A stretch of 64,000 nt of DNA, from contig DAONFA010000006.1 of the NCBI GenBank assembly GCA_035403355.1, positions 1 through 64,000 on the forward strand, read 5' to 3'. Every line of letters begins with the position of its first letter. The first letter of the stretch is position 1. Below are positions 34,693 through 43,482 of this stretch, one piece after another. Source of the DNA: Candidatus Cloacimonas sp. Its GTDB lineage: Bacteria > Cloacimonadota > Cloacimonadia > Cloacimonadales > Cloacimonadaceae. Position numbers and translations under genes: made by a program. Under the pieces are notes generated by a model. It was given only the letters and a program-made list of their open reading frames with translations, had not been told where the DNA came from and ran no database searches.

Positions 34693-37146
34693 ATGAAAAC
34701 TAAGATTACTTTTACCTTCGTCGCAATCCTGCTTCTATTTTTATTCACTGCCTGTGACAAAGATGATAATAATAAGCCCCCTGCCAATACGGAAATCACA
34801 GTTGCCTTGAATAATTACTGGCAGTATCAAACAGACCTTACTTCCCTTATGGAGGCGCATGATGGCACGATGAATGAGATGCAAAATGCCATTCGCAATT
34901 TGGGAAGTAAAAAGAAAAGTCGTGATGCCTTTACCCAAATAGACGCTATGGTAGAGGATTATATTAGCCAGAGTAATGCTATAGCTGGAAAATTTGATGT
35001 TCTGGTTCAAGCGGAAAATGCTATAGTTCCTTATGGCGGGAGCAAGAACTTATTAACCGATATCGCCAAAGGTGTATATAACAAAGCGAAGGATACAGTA
35101 GTATCAGGTGGAAAGATGGTTCGTTCCGGTTGGCAAGTGATGAGCGGTAAACAAAGTATCCGTCAGGTATTAAATGATCCTGATTCCGGTATTCCCATAA
35201 TTTCCGGATTTGCAGCAGCCGTCCAGGAACGAAATAGCTCTCGGGATGCAAAAATTCGGGAGATGATTTTACACTGGAATCCTGTAACTTCCCCTACAGA
35301 TTGCAGTAATACCATTCCTTATGATGATTTGCCTGGTTCTACGCCTCAGGAAAAAGCAAACGCCTATTTGAATATGAGTGACGAAGACCCTGTAAAAATG
35401 GGTATGCGAAGAGATGTTATGCTTTGGAGTGATGACGAACGCCAAGCTACTGCCGAAACAGCCAAAAAACTTGGCGAAACGGGTGTGAAAGCTGTTGGTG
35501 ATGCTTATGGAGGAACTCCTGGTGAATGTGTGAATGAAGTTATGAACCAAATGCTGGATGAAGATGAAACAACTGCTGACTGCGGCACTATGCATATTGA
35601 TTTTCCTGTTACGGAGAGTAAAACACTGATTATTTCCAAAGCCAATATGCCTGATGATGACCCCCGGATTACAGTTATAATGAATGCTCCCCAAAATCTG
35701 GAACAACCATTACCCCCGGGTGAATATCATATTATTGCTTTAGCAGAAGGTTTTATACGAGGTGTGTATGAAAATCTGCATATTGCCAAAACTACAGTTA
35801 CCAATCTCACGGCAGAATTATTAAAATTAGCGGATAACCCCATTATCATTGAGGATTTAACTGTTCAAGAAGGTTGTATTACAGTAAATCATCCTGTTCA
35901 TTCCCATCTATCCTGCGTAAGCACAATCGGGCAGGAGCTTTCTTTTGCGTGGACTGTTTCCGGGGGTTCCTATACCGGGTTTAGTGCTAATGGAACAGAA
36001 CTGACTTTTACTCCCACTGAAGAAAAGGAATATACAATTTCGGTAGATATTTCGGATAATCTTAACAATCATAAAACAAGAAGTATTTCCCTTACTTCTT
36101 CAGGGGGAATGTTAGCTATTGACGATTGGGACATTGTTAATGAAAATTTTGCAGATAATAAGCTGAATCCAGGTGAAGACATAACTATTGAGCTTTTTGT
36201 AACTAATACAGGAACAACTGCCCTTAGCGGCCATCATAATATTCCTTCCGGAAACGGTTTCACCTCTTTGTTTAATTCCACTGCTGTTAATATATCTGCA
36301 GGAACAACATTAGCTATATATGTCCCGCTTAGAATTAATAGCGAAATGAGTATGAATGAAATAACTCTGCAGTATCAATTCACAGCTCAGAATCAGAACA
36401 ATGACATTGTCCTGATTAGTGATTCTATAGAACTGCCGGTAGATTTTTATGTGACAATAAATGAAATTAGCAATGTAGTAACCAATCGTATTGTGAATAT
36501 AACAGGAAAAATAGCTAATCCCAGCTTAACTTCTGCCCTATTGATATTGGATAACGATAGTGAACATTCCCTTGAAATGAATTTGAATAACGGATGGTTT
36601 TCCCAGGCAGTTGTTCTGAATGGTTCAACAGCAGAAATTTCTCATACGGTTTATGTGATTGCCGTCTCAGGAGGTTTAACCGCTGAAGATACAATGACTT
36701 TTACTTCTTTGGTGCCCCTAATGGCTTTGCATTGTACTCTCACCTGGGATACTTCAGGAACGGATGTTGATTTCTGGATTACCGACCCCAACGGAGAAAA
36801 ATGTTATTATGCTCATCGCCAAACAGCAAGCGGTTTAGCTCTTGATGTTGATGATACAAATGGTTATGGTCCTGAAAATATCACTTCCGCAAGCGTAATT
36901 CCAGGTGACTACCTCGTGCAGGTTCATTATTATAGTGACCACGATTATGAAAATGCTATCGGGACCAATTGTGTAGTAGTTGTGCGTCAATCAGAACTTA
37001 CACCTGTAAATTATTATGGTTATTTAGCTGATACCGGAGATTTATGGACTGTAACCACCCTGCATTATGATAGCGTAACGGGCTGGAGTGTTAAACCAAA
37101 GAATGCATACTCCAAAGTTAATATTGCTACTTTACCTAAAAAATAG
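34693..37146 (+). CDS. Large lipoprotein with C-terminal YfaP/DUF2135 domain
   Basis: The 817-residue protein starts after AAAGGAGGAAAA. The N-terminus is a lipoprotein signal ending LFTAC-D, so Cys20-21 would be lipidated. Residues about 35-290 are helical (MVEDYISQSNAIAGKF, GVYNKAKDTVVSGGKMVRSGW). They are followed by several Ig/PKD-like beta domains, such as GQELSFAWTVSGGSYTG and LNPGEDITIELFVTNTGTTALSG. The last about 130 residues match the YfaP-type domain: LTWDTSGTDVDFWITDPNGE, DVDDTNGYGPENIT and GDYLVQVHYYS. It is probably tethered to a membrane and faces outward. The helical N-terminal part has no family I recognise. It stands alone between divergent genes. Its TAG stop is followed within 11 bases by a CGCAGATTACGCGG repeat. 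Confidence 0.72.
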   Translation: MKTKITFTFVAILLLFLFTACDKDDNNKPPANTEITVALNNYWQYQTDLTSLMEAHDGTMNEMQNAIRNLGSKKKSRDAFTQIDAMVEDYISQSNAIAGKFDVLVQAENAIVPYGGSKNLLTDIAKGVYNKAKDTVVSGGKMVRSGWQVMSGKQSIRQVLNDPDSGIPIISGFAAAVQERNSSRDAKIREMILHWNPVTSPTDCSNTIPYDDLPGSTPQEKANAYLNMSDEDPVKMGMRRDVMLWSDDERQATAETAKKLGETGVKAVGDAYGGTPGECVNEVMNQMLDEDETTADCGTMHIDFPVTESKTLIISKANMPDDDPRITVIMNAPQNLEQPLPPGEYHIIALAEGFIRGVYENLHIAKTTVTNLTAELLKLADNPIIIEDLTVQEGCITVNHPVHSHLSCVSTIGQELSFAWTVSGGSYTGFSANGTELTFTPTEEKEYTISVDISDNLNNHKTRSISLTSSGGMLAIDDWDIVNENFADNKLNPGEDITIELFVTNTGTTALSGHHNIPSGNGFTSLFNSTAVNISAGTTLAIYVPLRINSEMSMNEITLQYQFTAQNQNNDIVLISDSIELPVDFYVTINEISNVVTNRIVNITGKIANPSLTSALLILDNDSEHSLEMNLNNGWFSQAVVLNGSTAEISHTVYVIAVSGGLTAEDTMTFTSLVPLMALHCTLTWDTSGTDVDFWITDPNGEKCYYAHRQTASGLALDVDDTNGYGPENITSASVIPGDYLVQVHYYSDHDYENAIGTNCVVVVRQSELTPVNYYGYLADTGDLWTVTTLHYDSVTGWSVKPKNAYSKVNIATLPKK

Positions 37147-37157
37147 GAGGTTTATTT

Positions 37158-37196
37158 CCCGCAGATTACACTGATTTCACGCGGATTACGCGGATA
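37158..37196. repeat. CGCAGATTACGCGG repeat, short block
   Basis: CCCGCAGATTACACTGATTTCACGCGGATTACGCGGAT is the same family as 24331-24433, placed 11 bases after the stop of the YfaP-domain gene. Confidence 0.8.
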
Positions 37197-37345
37197 AAAG
37201 AATTAGACAAGTATAGTGACCACGAAGCTTCGCTTCAGCAAGGTTTGGACTATTTGGAAGACAATGTTTTGCTTACAATCTTGAAATAATATTACTTATT
37301 TTGCTGTTATTGCAGCAATAGAAAAGCGCAAAACCTCATTTTTAC

Positions 37346-37375
37346 TTGACAGCAGTTATTAGCACAAGATATAAG
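37346..37375 (+). promoter_or_regulatory. Strong sigma-70-type promoter for hflX, possibly giving a leaderless mRNA
   Basis: TTGACA (37346-37351), 18-base spacer, TATAAG (37370-37375). Transcription would start about 37381-37383, at the ATG itself (37382). An AAGGA lies inside the -10 region at 37373-37377 and would not be transcribed if this promoter is used. Confidence 0.5.
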
Positions 37376-37381
37376 GAATCT

Positions 37382-38722
37382 ATGAATAACGAAGAATATA
37401 CCGCAATAGACGAATTTGAGCTGGAACCTGAAAACTGGGAACAAGCTGAAAGGACTGAAAGGACAGCTTTTTTAGCTGCATTGGCAAAACCGGCAGAAAC
37501 CGATAAAGATATTGAAGAATCGCTTAAAGAACTGGAACGCTTAGCGGAAACGGCTGGAATTCAGGTTTTAGGAACTTACCGGCAACGAAGAAACTCCCCC
37601 GATAGAGGAACCTATTTTGGCAAAGGTTTTTTAACTGATTTAAGCCAGAAAATGATGCAAGCACAGGCAGATATCTTGATTGTTAACGACGAACTGGAAC
37701 CTTCTCAAGCACGCAATTTGGAAAGGGACTTTCAAATAACAGTGATAGACCGCACAGAAGTTATCCTGGATATTTTTCATAAACATGCCAAAACGCGCGA
37801 GGCAAAGCTGCAAGTTCATCTTGCTGAACTGGAATATCAGCTACCACGCTTAAAAAGGATGTGGGAGCATTTTGATAAAGAACGCGGCGGAGTGAGAAAT
37901 ACAGGTGGAACCGCTACCCGAGGAATGGGAGAAAAACAAATTGAAATTGACAGACGCCTGATTAAGGATAAAATCCGAAAAATCAACAAAGCGATAGAAG
38001 CTATCCAGCATCAGAAAGAAACACAACGCAAGCAACGGGAAAAAGCTCGCAAAATATGTCTGGTGGGCTATACCAATGCCGGTAAGTCAACCCTTTTTAA
38101 TCAGTTAACCAAAGCCAATGTATTGGTGGAAGATAAGCTTTTTGCTACCCTGGATTCCACTACCAGGCAACTGAAACTTTCTACCGGACATCCAGTTGTG
38201 CTATCGGATACGGTAGGTTTTATTTCCAAACTGCCACATCATCTAATTGCTTCTTTCAAGGCAACTTTGATGGAAGTGCAGGATGCCAATCTGCTGTTGC
38301 AGATAGTAGATGTTTCCGATGACCGCTTTGAATATTATATTCAGCAGGTAAATTCGGTGCTGCTGCAAATCGGAGCTGAAGCCATTCCGCAGATATTTGT
38401 CTTCAATAAAATAGACAAAGTGGATACAGTTTTCGTCTCTCTATTGGAACGCCAATTTCCGGAAGGGGTTTTTATTTCGGCTGCACAAAGCATAAACATA
38501 GATAAGCTACTGGTAAAAGTAGAAGAAATGCTTTTAGGTAACAGGATTGTGCAGCTGAAAATTCCTTATCCAAAGACAGCTCTTGTTTCCAAATTGCACT
38601 CCCTTGCAGAAATTATCAGTGAGGACTATAATGAAGATGGAATCTATATGGAAGTGGAAATCAGCCGGGACGACCTGTATTTAGTGGAAGAATACATAAG
38701 GGAAACAAAGAATAACAAATAG
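37382..38722 (+). CDS. hflX: GTPase HflX (ribosome-splitting/associated)
   Basis: The 446-residue protein has the HflX N-terminal domain: GTYFGKGFLTDL, a stretch resembling DELEPSQARNLE and VIDRTEVILDIF. A coiled linker has LPRLKRMWEHFDKERGGV and RGMGEKQIEIDRR. The G domain follows with G1 GYTNAGKST, G3 DTVGFISKLPHHLIASF and G4 NKID. HflX binds 50S/70S ribosomes and rescues them under stress. The ATG at 37382 is chosen because an upstream TTG is the -35 box of its promoter. A short acidic N-terminal extension (about 40 residues, EFELEPENWEQAERTE) is longer than in minimal homologues. It is a single gene, convergent with the CoA-transferase operon. Confidence 0.95.
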   Translation: MNNEEYTAIDEFELEPENWEQAERTERTAFLAALAKPAETDKDIEESLKELERLAETAGIQVLGTYRQRRNSPDRGTYFGKGFLTDLSQKMMQAQADILIVNDELEPSQARNLERDFQITVIDRTEVILDIFHKHAKTREAKLQVHLAELEYQLPRLKRMWEHFDKERGGVRNTGGTATRGMGEKQIEIDRRLIKDKIRKINKAIEAIQHQKETQRKQREKARKICLVGYTNAGKSTLFNQLTKANVLVEDKLFATLDSTTRQLKLSTGHPVVLSDTVGFISKLPHHLIASFKATLMEVQDANLLLQIVDVSDDRFEYYIQQVNSVLLQIGAEAIPQIFVFNKIDKVDTVFVSLLERQFPEGVFISAAQSINIDKLLVKVEEMLLGNRIVQLKIPYPKTALVSKLHSLAEIISEDYNEDGIYMEVEISRDDLYLVEEYIRETKNNK

Positions 38723-38873
38723 AAATTGAATGCCACCGGGAGACCTCTTTTTGCTGATATTCTTATTTCTATATTCATATTACCGCTATTTTGATGTATT
38801 CGTTTGGGATTCTCCCTTACATTAGCATAACCTATCACTTTTTCATTTAAAACTGAGAGGATACCTATCTTCT

Positions 38874-38960
38874 GCTTGATTAGTTGTGGTAGAGATAGGG
38901 TGGTCTATCCTGGTATTTTGCCGAGTATCGCCACCACATCACTACCACAACTAATCAAGC
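38874..38960. repeat. 87-bp hairpin element with perfect 19-bp arms
   Basis: GCTTGATTAGTTGTGGTAG (38874-38892) and its exact inverse (38942-38960) flank a 49-base centre that has an inner GTGGT/ACCAC stem. It lies between convergent hflX and the CoA-transferase operon. It could be a bidirectional terminator, a structured RNA or a small non-autonomous mobile element. No T-run follows either arm. Confidence 0.8.
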
Positions 38961-39013
38961 AAGAAATTATCCGGATTCTATGCCAAGACGAGATTATAAC
39001 GAAATGCGGAAGG

Positions 39014-39667
39014 TTAAAAAGTGCTTACCCTTTCCGGGATAATCAGTTCTGCCTCCGTTGCCTGAATTACATCTTCAATGGTAAGGTCTTCGGCAATTTC
39101 ACGCAAGTAAAGTCCATCAGAGCAAACTTCTATCACAGCCATATCGGTGATAATAAGGTTTACCTTGCCCTTAGCAGTAAGAGGTAAATTACATTGTTTC
39201 AGGATTTTGGATTTACCATATTTATCACAATGTTCCATTGCTACAATAACTTTTTTCGCTCCTGTAACCAAATCCATTGCTCCACCCATTCCAGGAATCA
39301 TTTTTCCCGGAATTAGCCAATTAGCTAAATTCCCTTCCTGATCCACTTGCAAAGCGCCTAAAACGGTAGCATCTATGTGCCCTCCGCGAATAATAGCAAA
39401 AGAGGTAGCAGAATCAAAAAAACTGGCTCCCGGAATGCAAGTGATATATCCACCCCCGGCATTGATCATATCTTTATCTTCCTGTCCTTCAGGGGGTTTA
39501 GGTCCTGCACCTAAAAGACCGTTTTCGGATTGAAAAATAACCTGCACATCTTCCGGAATATAGTTTGCGGCTTCAGTAGGTAAACCAATACCCAAATTTA
39601 CATAATCACCATTTTGAAATTCTTTGGCAATACGGGCTCCGATCATTGCTCTTTTGTCTTGTGCCAT
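39014..39667 (-). CDS. 3-oxoacid (acetoacetate/butyrate) CoA-transferase, subunit B
   Basis: The 217-residue beta subunit has the family motif with the catalytic glutamate, FQSENGLLG, plus NLGIGLPTEAANYIP and INAGGGYITCIPGASFFDS. The G-rich segment PGMGGAMDLV also fits. It forms a glutamyl-CoA intermediate during CoA transfer between an acyl-CoA and a free acid. I start at ATG 39667, which has AAAGGAGAAC; a longer frame begins 8 codons earlier inside subunit A. Length and motifs fit AtoA/ScoB. In amino-acid fermenters such enzymes end lysine or butyrate pathways, or activate acids. Which acid is used here cannot be read from sequence. Confidence 0.9.
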   Translation of the reverse strand: MAQDKRAMIGARIAKEFQNGDYVNLGIGLPTEAANYIPEDVQVIFQSENGLLGAGPKPPEGQEDKDMINAGGGYITCIPGASFFDSATSFAIIRGGHIDATVLGALQVDQEGNLANWLIPGKMIPGMGGAMDLVTGAKKVIVAMEHCDKYGKSKILKQCNLPLTAKGKVNLIITDMAVIEVCSDGLYLREIAEDLTIEDVIQATEAELIIPERVSTF

Positions 39668-39668
39668 T

Positions 39669-40325
39669 TCAGTTCTCCTTTGATAAAACAAGATAGTTTA
39701 CAAAAACACCCGGGGTTACTACATCTTCAGGGTCTAATTCACCAATTTCCACTATTTCATCAACTTCTGCGATCGTAATTTTCCCTGCCATAGCCATAAT
39801 AGGATTGCTGTTTCGGGCTGTTTTACGGTAGGTTAAGTTTCCCAATTTATCTGCTTTATAAGCTTTAATGAGAGCAAAATCGCTCGGAATAGCCGTTTCC
39901 AGAAGATACTCTTTGCCCTCAATGCTAATAATTTGTTTATGTTCCGCAACGATTGTTCCCAGTCCTGTAGGCGTTAAAACACCACCTAACCCGGCTCCAA
40001 AGGCGCGAACTCTTTCCATAAGCGTCCCTTGTGGAACGAGTTCAATATCAATTTCGCCGGCATTCATTTGTGCCTGAATGGTTTTATTGGTACCCATATG
40101 GGAGACCTGAGCGCTTTTAACCATTTTATTTACAATGAGTTTACCAACGCCTCTGTCTTCCCAGTCGGAAGCAATAACAATGATATGCAGGTCTTTATTT
40201 CCGTTTTCAACCATTGCATCAATGATTGTTTCCGGAGCCCCAACAGCTAAAAAACCGCCAATGGCAACTCTACTACCTGGTTTAATCATAATGGCTGTTT
40301 CAGCAGCAGTAATAATTTGTACCAT
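39669..40325 (-). CDS. 3-oxoacid (acetoacetate/butyrate) CoA-transferase, subunit A
   Basis: The 218-residue alpha subunit shows VAIGGFLAVGAPETIIDAMVE near the N-terminus, the family block FGAGLGGVLTPTGLGTIVAE and the C-terminal VDEIVEIGELDPEDVVTPGVFV. It pairs with subunit B, encoded 1 base downstream, giving a heterotetrameric enzyme. The start has AAGGAGTTATA-ATG. The pair could work with pathways that release acetoacetate, butyrate or propionate. The methylmalonyl-CoA carboxyltransferase set 25 kb away shows that propionyl-CoA metabolism is also present in this genome. Confidence 0.9.
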   Translation of the reverse strand: MVQIITAAETAIMIKPGSRVAIGGFLAVGAPETIIDAMVENGNKDLHIIVIASDWEDRGVGKLIVNKMVKSAQVSHMGTNKTIQAQMNAGEIDIELVPQGTLMERVRAFGAGLGGVLTPTGLGTIVAEHKQIISIEGKEYLLETAIPSDFALIKAYKADKLGNLTYRKTARNSNPIMAMAGKITIAEVDEIVEIGELDPEDVVTPGVFVNYLVLSKEN

Positions 40326-40358
40326 TATAACTCCTTATATTCTAATTATTTATCTTTA

Positions 40359-41438
40359 TTATATATCAAACAGCAGATTCTGAATGGAGGGACTATCGCT
40401 AACGGGTTCAATAATCTGAGGATAATAGTTACAAAAAATCTTGCCATACTCAGGATCAAATTGAGTTCCTGTTTTATTCATCACTTCCTGTCTGGCTTCC
40501 GAGGGTTCCAGATATTTACGGTATGCTCTTTTACTGGTCATTGCATCATAGGCATCTGCTATAGTTACAATTCTGGCTAAAGGGGAGATGTGATCGCTGG
40601 TTAAACCATAAGGATAGCCATCTCCGTTATACCATTCATGATGCTGAATAATGATCTCATTAACCGGGACAGGAAAACCGATGGGTCTAATAATTTTAGC
40701 CCCGATAACGGGATGCTGCTTGATCAGATCATATTCGGAGGAAGTTAAGGGCTCAATTTTGTTGAGAACAGTATAGTCAATACCGATTTTGCCTAAATCG
40801 TGAAGGATGGCTCCATAGCGGATAAGCTTAAGGTCTTCGGAATCCAATCCAATCATTTTTCCCAGCATAATACTTAAGACAGTAACTCTTTCAGAATGAC
40901 CGCGAATATAAACATCATTGGCTTCCAAAGCATTTACCATCGCATGAATAGTGTTCAAATAGTTTTTTTCCAGTTGATTCTGAGCAGCATAAAGTTCCTG
41001 AGTGCGTTTCTCCACCAAGCTCTCTAAGTTCAAACGATACATTTCATTTTGAAGCAAGAGGGAATTTTTCTGCAATGCCTGCTTAACGGAAATATGTAAA
41101 TCAGATAGTTCAAAAGGTTTGTGAAGAATATCAAAAGCACCTAATTGAACGGCAGAGCGTATTTTATCAGGATCGGATTCTCCGGTTATCAGGATTACCG
41201 GGATATTAGGATTTAGTTTATTGATATATTCCAAAAGCTGAAATCCTGAAAGATTGGGCATTGCTATATCGGAAATAACTACATTGAAAATATTGCTTTC
41301 CAGCAGTTCCAGGGCTTCTTGGGAATTGCTGCAGGCAGTTATTTTACAGGAAAAATCTTTCTGTAAGCTCATTCGGATACAATCCAGTATAGCTAAATCG
41401 TCATCTACAATTAGAATCTGTTTCTTTAAGTTTTCCAT
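40359..41438 (-). CDS. HD-GYP response regulator (putative c-di-GMP phosphodiesterase)
   Basis: The 359-residue protein has a receiver domain with VDDDLAILD, phospho-acceptor in VVISDIAMP and Lys in LHKPFE. A coiled linker with a Lys/Arg/Glu-rich helix follows, then an HD-GYP domain. The latter has HDLGKIGI, HPVIGAKIIRPIG, HHEWYNGDGYPYGL and ADAYDAMTSKRAYR. These are the metal and substrate residues of active enzymes that hydrolyse cyclic di-GMP to GMP. The start has AAAGGAT directly before it. No partner kinase adjoins it, so it is an orphan regulator. It could control surface or adhesive traits, which are numerous in this window. Confidence 0.9.
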   Translation of the reverse strand: MENLKKQILIVDDDLAILDCIRMSLQKDFSCKITACSNSQEALELLESNIFNVVISDIAMPNLSGFQLLEYINKLNPNIPVILITGESDPDKIRSAVQLGAFDILHKPFELSDLHISVKQALQKNSLLLQNEMYRLNLESLVEKRTQELYAAQNQLEKNYLNTIHAMVNALEANDVYIRGHSERVTVLSIMLGKMIGLDSEDLKLIRYGAILHDLGKIGIDYTVLNKIEPLTSSEYDLIKQHPVIGAKIIRPIGFPVPVNEIIIQHHEWYNGDGYPYGLTSDHISPLARIVTIADAYDAMTSKRAYRKYLEPSEARQEVMNKTGTQFDPEYGKIFCNYYPQIIEPVSDSPSIQNLLFDI

Positions 41439-41471
41439 ATCCTTTGCCTTATAAAAATCATAATCGCCTGC

Positions 41472-42143
41472 CTACAGCACAATCGGTTTTAAGATTTCCG
41501 GATAGTTGTTTTTCGGTTTATTTACCCTTTTGCTAACGGGGAACATTTCCAGCTCCAATTCCGCAGGAACCTGCAATAATTTTTGCAGTTCCTGGGGATT
41601 TTGGGCTTCAGGGTTCAGCCATAAATCATAGAAAGAAGAATTTAACAAAAAAGGCATTCTGGGGTGCAGGGACTGCATAAAATCATTGGCAAAAGTGGTG
41701 ATTATACCCAAAGAAGGAATAACGCTGCCGTCAGGACCATACCAGGTATCATAAATACCAGCCAGATAAAGTAGATTATCACTTTTTGCCTTTATGAAAA
41801 AGGGTTGCTTATCTGTGTTACGCCATTCATAAAATCCATTGGCTGGAATTAAACAACGCCTGCGTAAAAAAGATGCTTTAAAACTTGGTTTTTCCAGAAT
41901 TGTTTCACTGCGAACATTAATTAGTGGCTGCTCCGGAATATTTTTGCTCCAGGAAGGAATTAAACCCCAACGGAAAAAACCCAGATAACGGATATCCCTA
42001 TTGGCAACTACTGCAGCTACAGTATTAGCAGGAGCAACATTATAGTTCAATTCAAGCTGTTCCTGGCTCTCTTTGAGCTTCAGTTCATCAGTCATCTTTT
42101 TCAGTTCTTGATCTTTAATAACTTGGGCAAAACGTCCACACAT
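41472..42143 (-). CDS. SRAP-family protein (YedK/HMCES-like)
   Basis: The 223-residue protein starts MCGRF, in which Cys2 would be the N-terminal residue after Met removal and forms the covalent link with abasic sites in DNA. Further family blocks follow: YNVAPANTV, RWGLIPSW, NVRSETI-KPSF, RRRCLIPANGFYEW, and LHPRMPFLL for the catalytic His. SRAP proteins shield abasic sites in single-stranded DNA. The His block reads HPRMP rather than the usual HDRMP. The start has AAGGAG. It is divergent from endonuclease III, and two genes for abasic-site repair sharing one intergenic region is a sensible arrangement. Confidence 0.92.
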   Translation of the reverse strand: MCGRFAQVIKDQELKKMTDELKLKESQEQLELNYNVAPANTVAAVVANRDIRYLGFFRWGLIPSWSKNIPEQPLINVRSETILEKPSFKASFLRRRCLIPANGFYEWRNTDKQPFFIKAKSDNLLYLAGIYDTWYGPDGSVIPSLGIITTFANDFMQSLHPRMPFLLNSSFYDLWLNPEAQNPQELQKLLQVPAELELEMFPVSKRVNKPKNNYPEILKPIVL

Positions 42144-42244
42144 CTATTTCTCCTTCTCGGTTGACAAGATTTATGAAAGCCATTTTTTAGGCAATAACTT
42201 TTTTTACCGGCATCTCTGCTGCCACTTAAGATAAAGGAGATATG

Positions 42245-42889
42245 ATGCAAAACAAAGACATAGACATTGTTCTAACTCGCCTGCAAGAACACTTTTACAG
42301 TGTTAAAACACCCGTTGTTGACCTTATTCAAATTAAAACTGAAGACCCTTTCAAAGTGCTGGTAGCTACCATTCTTAGCGCCAGAACTAAAGATGAAACT
42401 ACCGCTAAAGCAGCGGAAAAGCTTTTTACCAAAGTGCAAAAACCGGAAGACCTGGAAAATATTCCCTTGGATGAATTGGATGCTCTAATCACTCCTGTTG
42501 GCTTTCATAGAGTTAAAGCTAAACATTTGAAGGAATTACCCAAGGTGCTGAAAGAAAAATTTGGGGGCATAATTCCTGCAGAAATAGATGAGTTACTGGA
42601 GCTCCCAGGCGTTGGTAGAAAAACGGCTAACCTTGTGCGTGCCGTTGCTTTTCAAAAACCTGCCATCTGCGTAGATGTTCATGTGCATAGAATTTGCAAT
42701 CGCTGGGGCTATATTAAAACAAAGACACCTTTGGAAACCGAAATGACCCTGCGCCAAAAACTGCCGCTGAAATACTGGCTGAATTTCAATTCCTATCTGG
42801 TTGCTTTTGGACAAAATTTGTGCACTCCCCGCAAACCCAAATGCGAAAAATGCCCTATAGCCGAATTCTGTAAGCGGGTTGGAGTATAA
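42245..42889 (+). CDS. nth: Endonuclease III
   Basis: The 214-residue protein is a DNA N-glycosylase/AP lyase that removes oxidised pyrimidines. The helix-hairpin-helix segment is LPGVGRKTANLV, with the catalytic Lys, and the catalytic Asp lies in ICVDVHVHRICNRWG. A C-terminal 4Fe-4S cluster is formed by Cys in the pattern C-x6-C-x2-C-x5-C (CTPRKPKCEKCPIAEFC). Two ATGs are adjacent; the second (42245) has better spacing to AAAGGAGA. It is divergent from the SRAP gene and shares a 98-base promoter region with it. Confidence 0.95.
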   Translation: MQNKDIDIVLTRLQEHFYSVKTPVVDLIQIKTEDPFKVLVATILSARTKDETTAKAAEKLFTKVQKPEDLENIPLDELDALITPVGFHRVKAKHLKELPKVLKEKFGGIIPAEIDELLELPGVGRKTANLVRAVAFQKPAICVDVHVHRICNRWGYIKTKTPLETEMTLRQKLPLKYWLNFNSYLVAFGQNLCTPRKPKCEKCPIAEFCKRVGV

Positions 42890-43038
42890 GATTCTCTATA
42901 AGTATCACGGATTAAATTGATAAAATAGGTATGGGATAAACAGGACTAAGAGAATTTTGAGGTTATAAAAAAACGCGTAGGGCATAGAGATATACTAAAC
43001 CTCACTCTTTAAAAGGAAATAGCCAGGGAGTAAAGTTC

Positions 43039-43482
43039 TTACTGGATTTTTCTAACTATTACTTTGTTACCTTCAATACCTTCTACTATAACTTTAGCTC
43101 CAAGTTCCACTGCCTTCTTATCAATTTCAATGGCAGACCATTCCTCGCCTCCAATTTTTACATAGCCCTTCCCCTCTTCAGGAATTTCTTTGGTAACAAA
43201 GCCATTCTGCCCTTTTAAAGCATACACATTGGTATTGCCACCCGGTTTGGATAAAAGCTTTTTACCCAGCTTGCGCATAAGAAGAAAGGAGATAAAACTG
43301 AGAACGGCAAAAATTAGAATCTGCAGGGGAACACTATTTCCCAAAAAAGGAATCAAAGAAAGCAGAGAAGTTACAATAGCTCCAATTCCGAGCGAAAAAA
43401 AGAAAAAGGCAGGATCAAAAATCTCAATGATGATAAACCCTATTCCAAGAATCATCCATATCTGCCAAGGAGATAGTTGCAT
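43039..43482 (-). CDS. NfeD-like membrane protein (short form)
   Basis: The 147-residue protein has two to three membrane helices (about 8-75) and a C-terminal OB-like domain: LKGQNGFVTKEIPEEGKGYVKIGGEEWSA, the NfeDb signature. Short NfeD proteins usually partner a slipin/SPFH-type membrane protein. Here the abutting upstream partner is a DUF4349 protein instead (TAA then ATG with no gap). The proteins probably act together at the inner membrane. The exact role is not known. Confidence 0.85.
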   Translation of the reverse strand: MQLSPWQIWMILGIGFIIIEIFDPAFFFFSLGIGAIVTSLLSLIPFLGNSVPLQILIFAVLSFISFLLMRKLGKKLLSKPGGNTNVYALKGQNGFVTKEIPEEGKGYVKIGGEEWSAIEIDKKAVELGAKVIVEGIEGNKVIVRKIQ

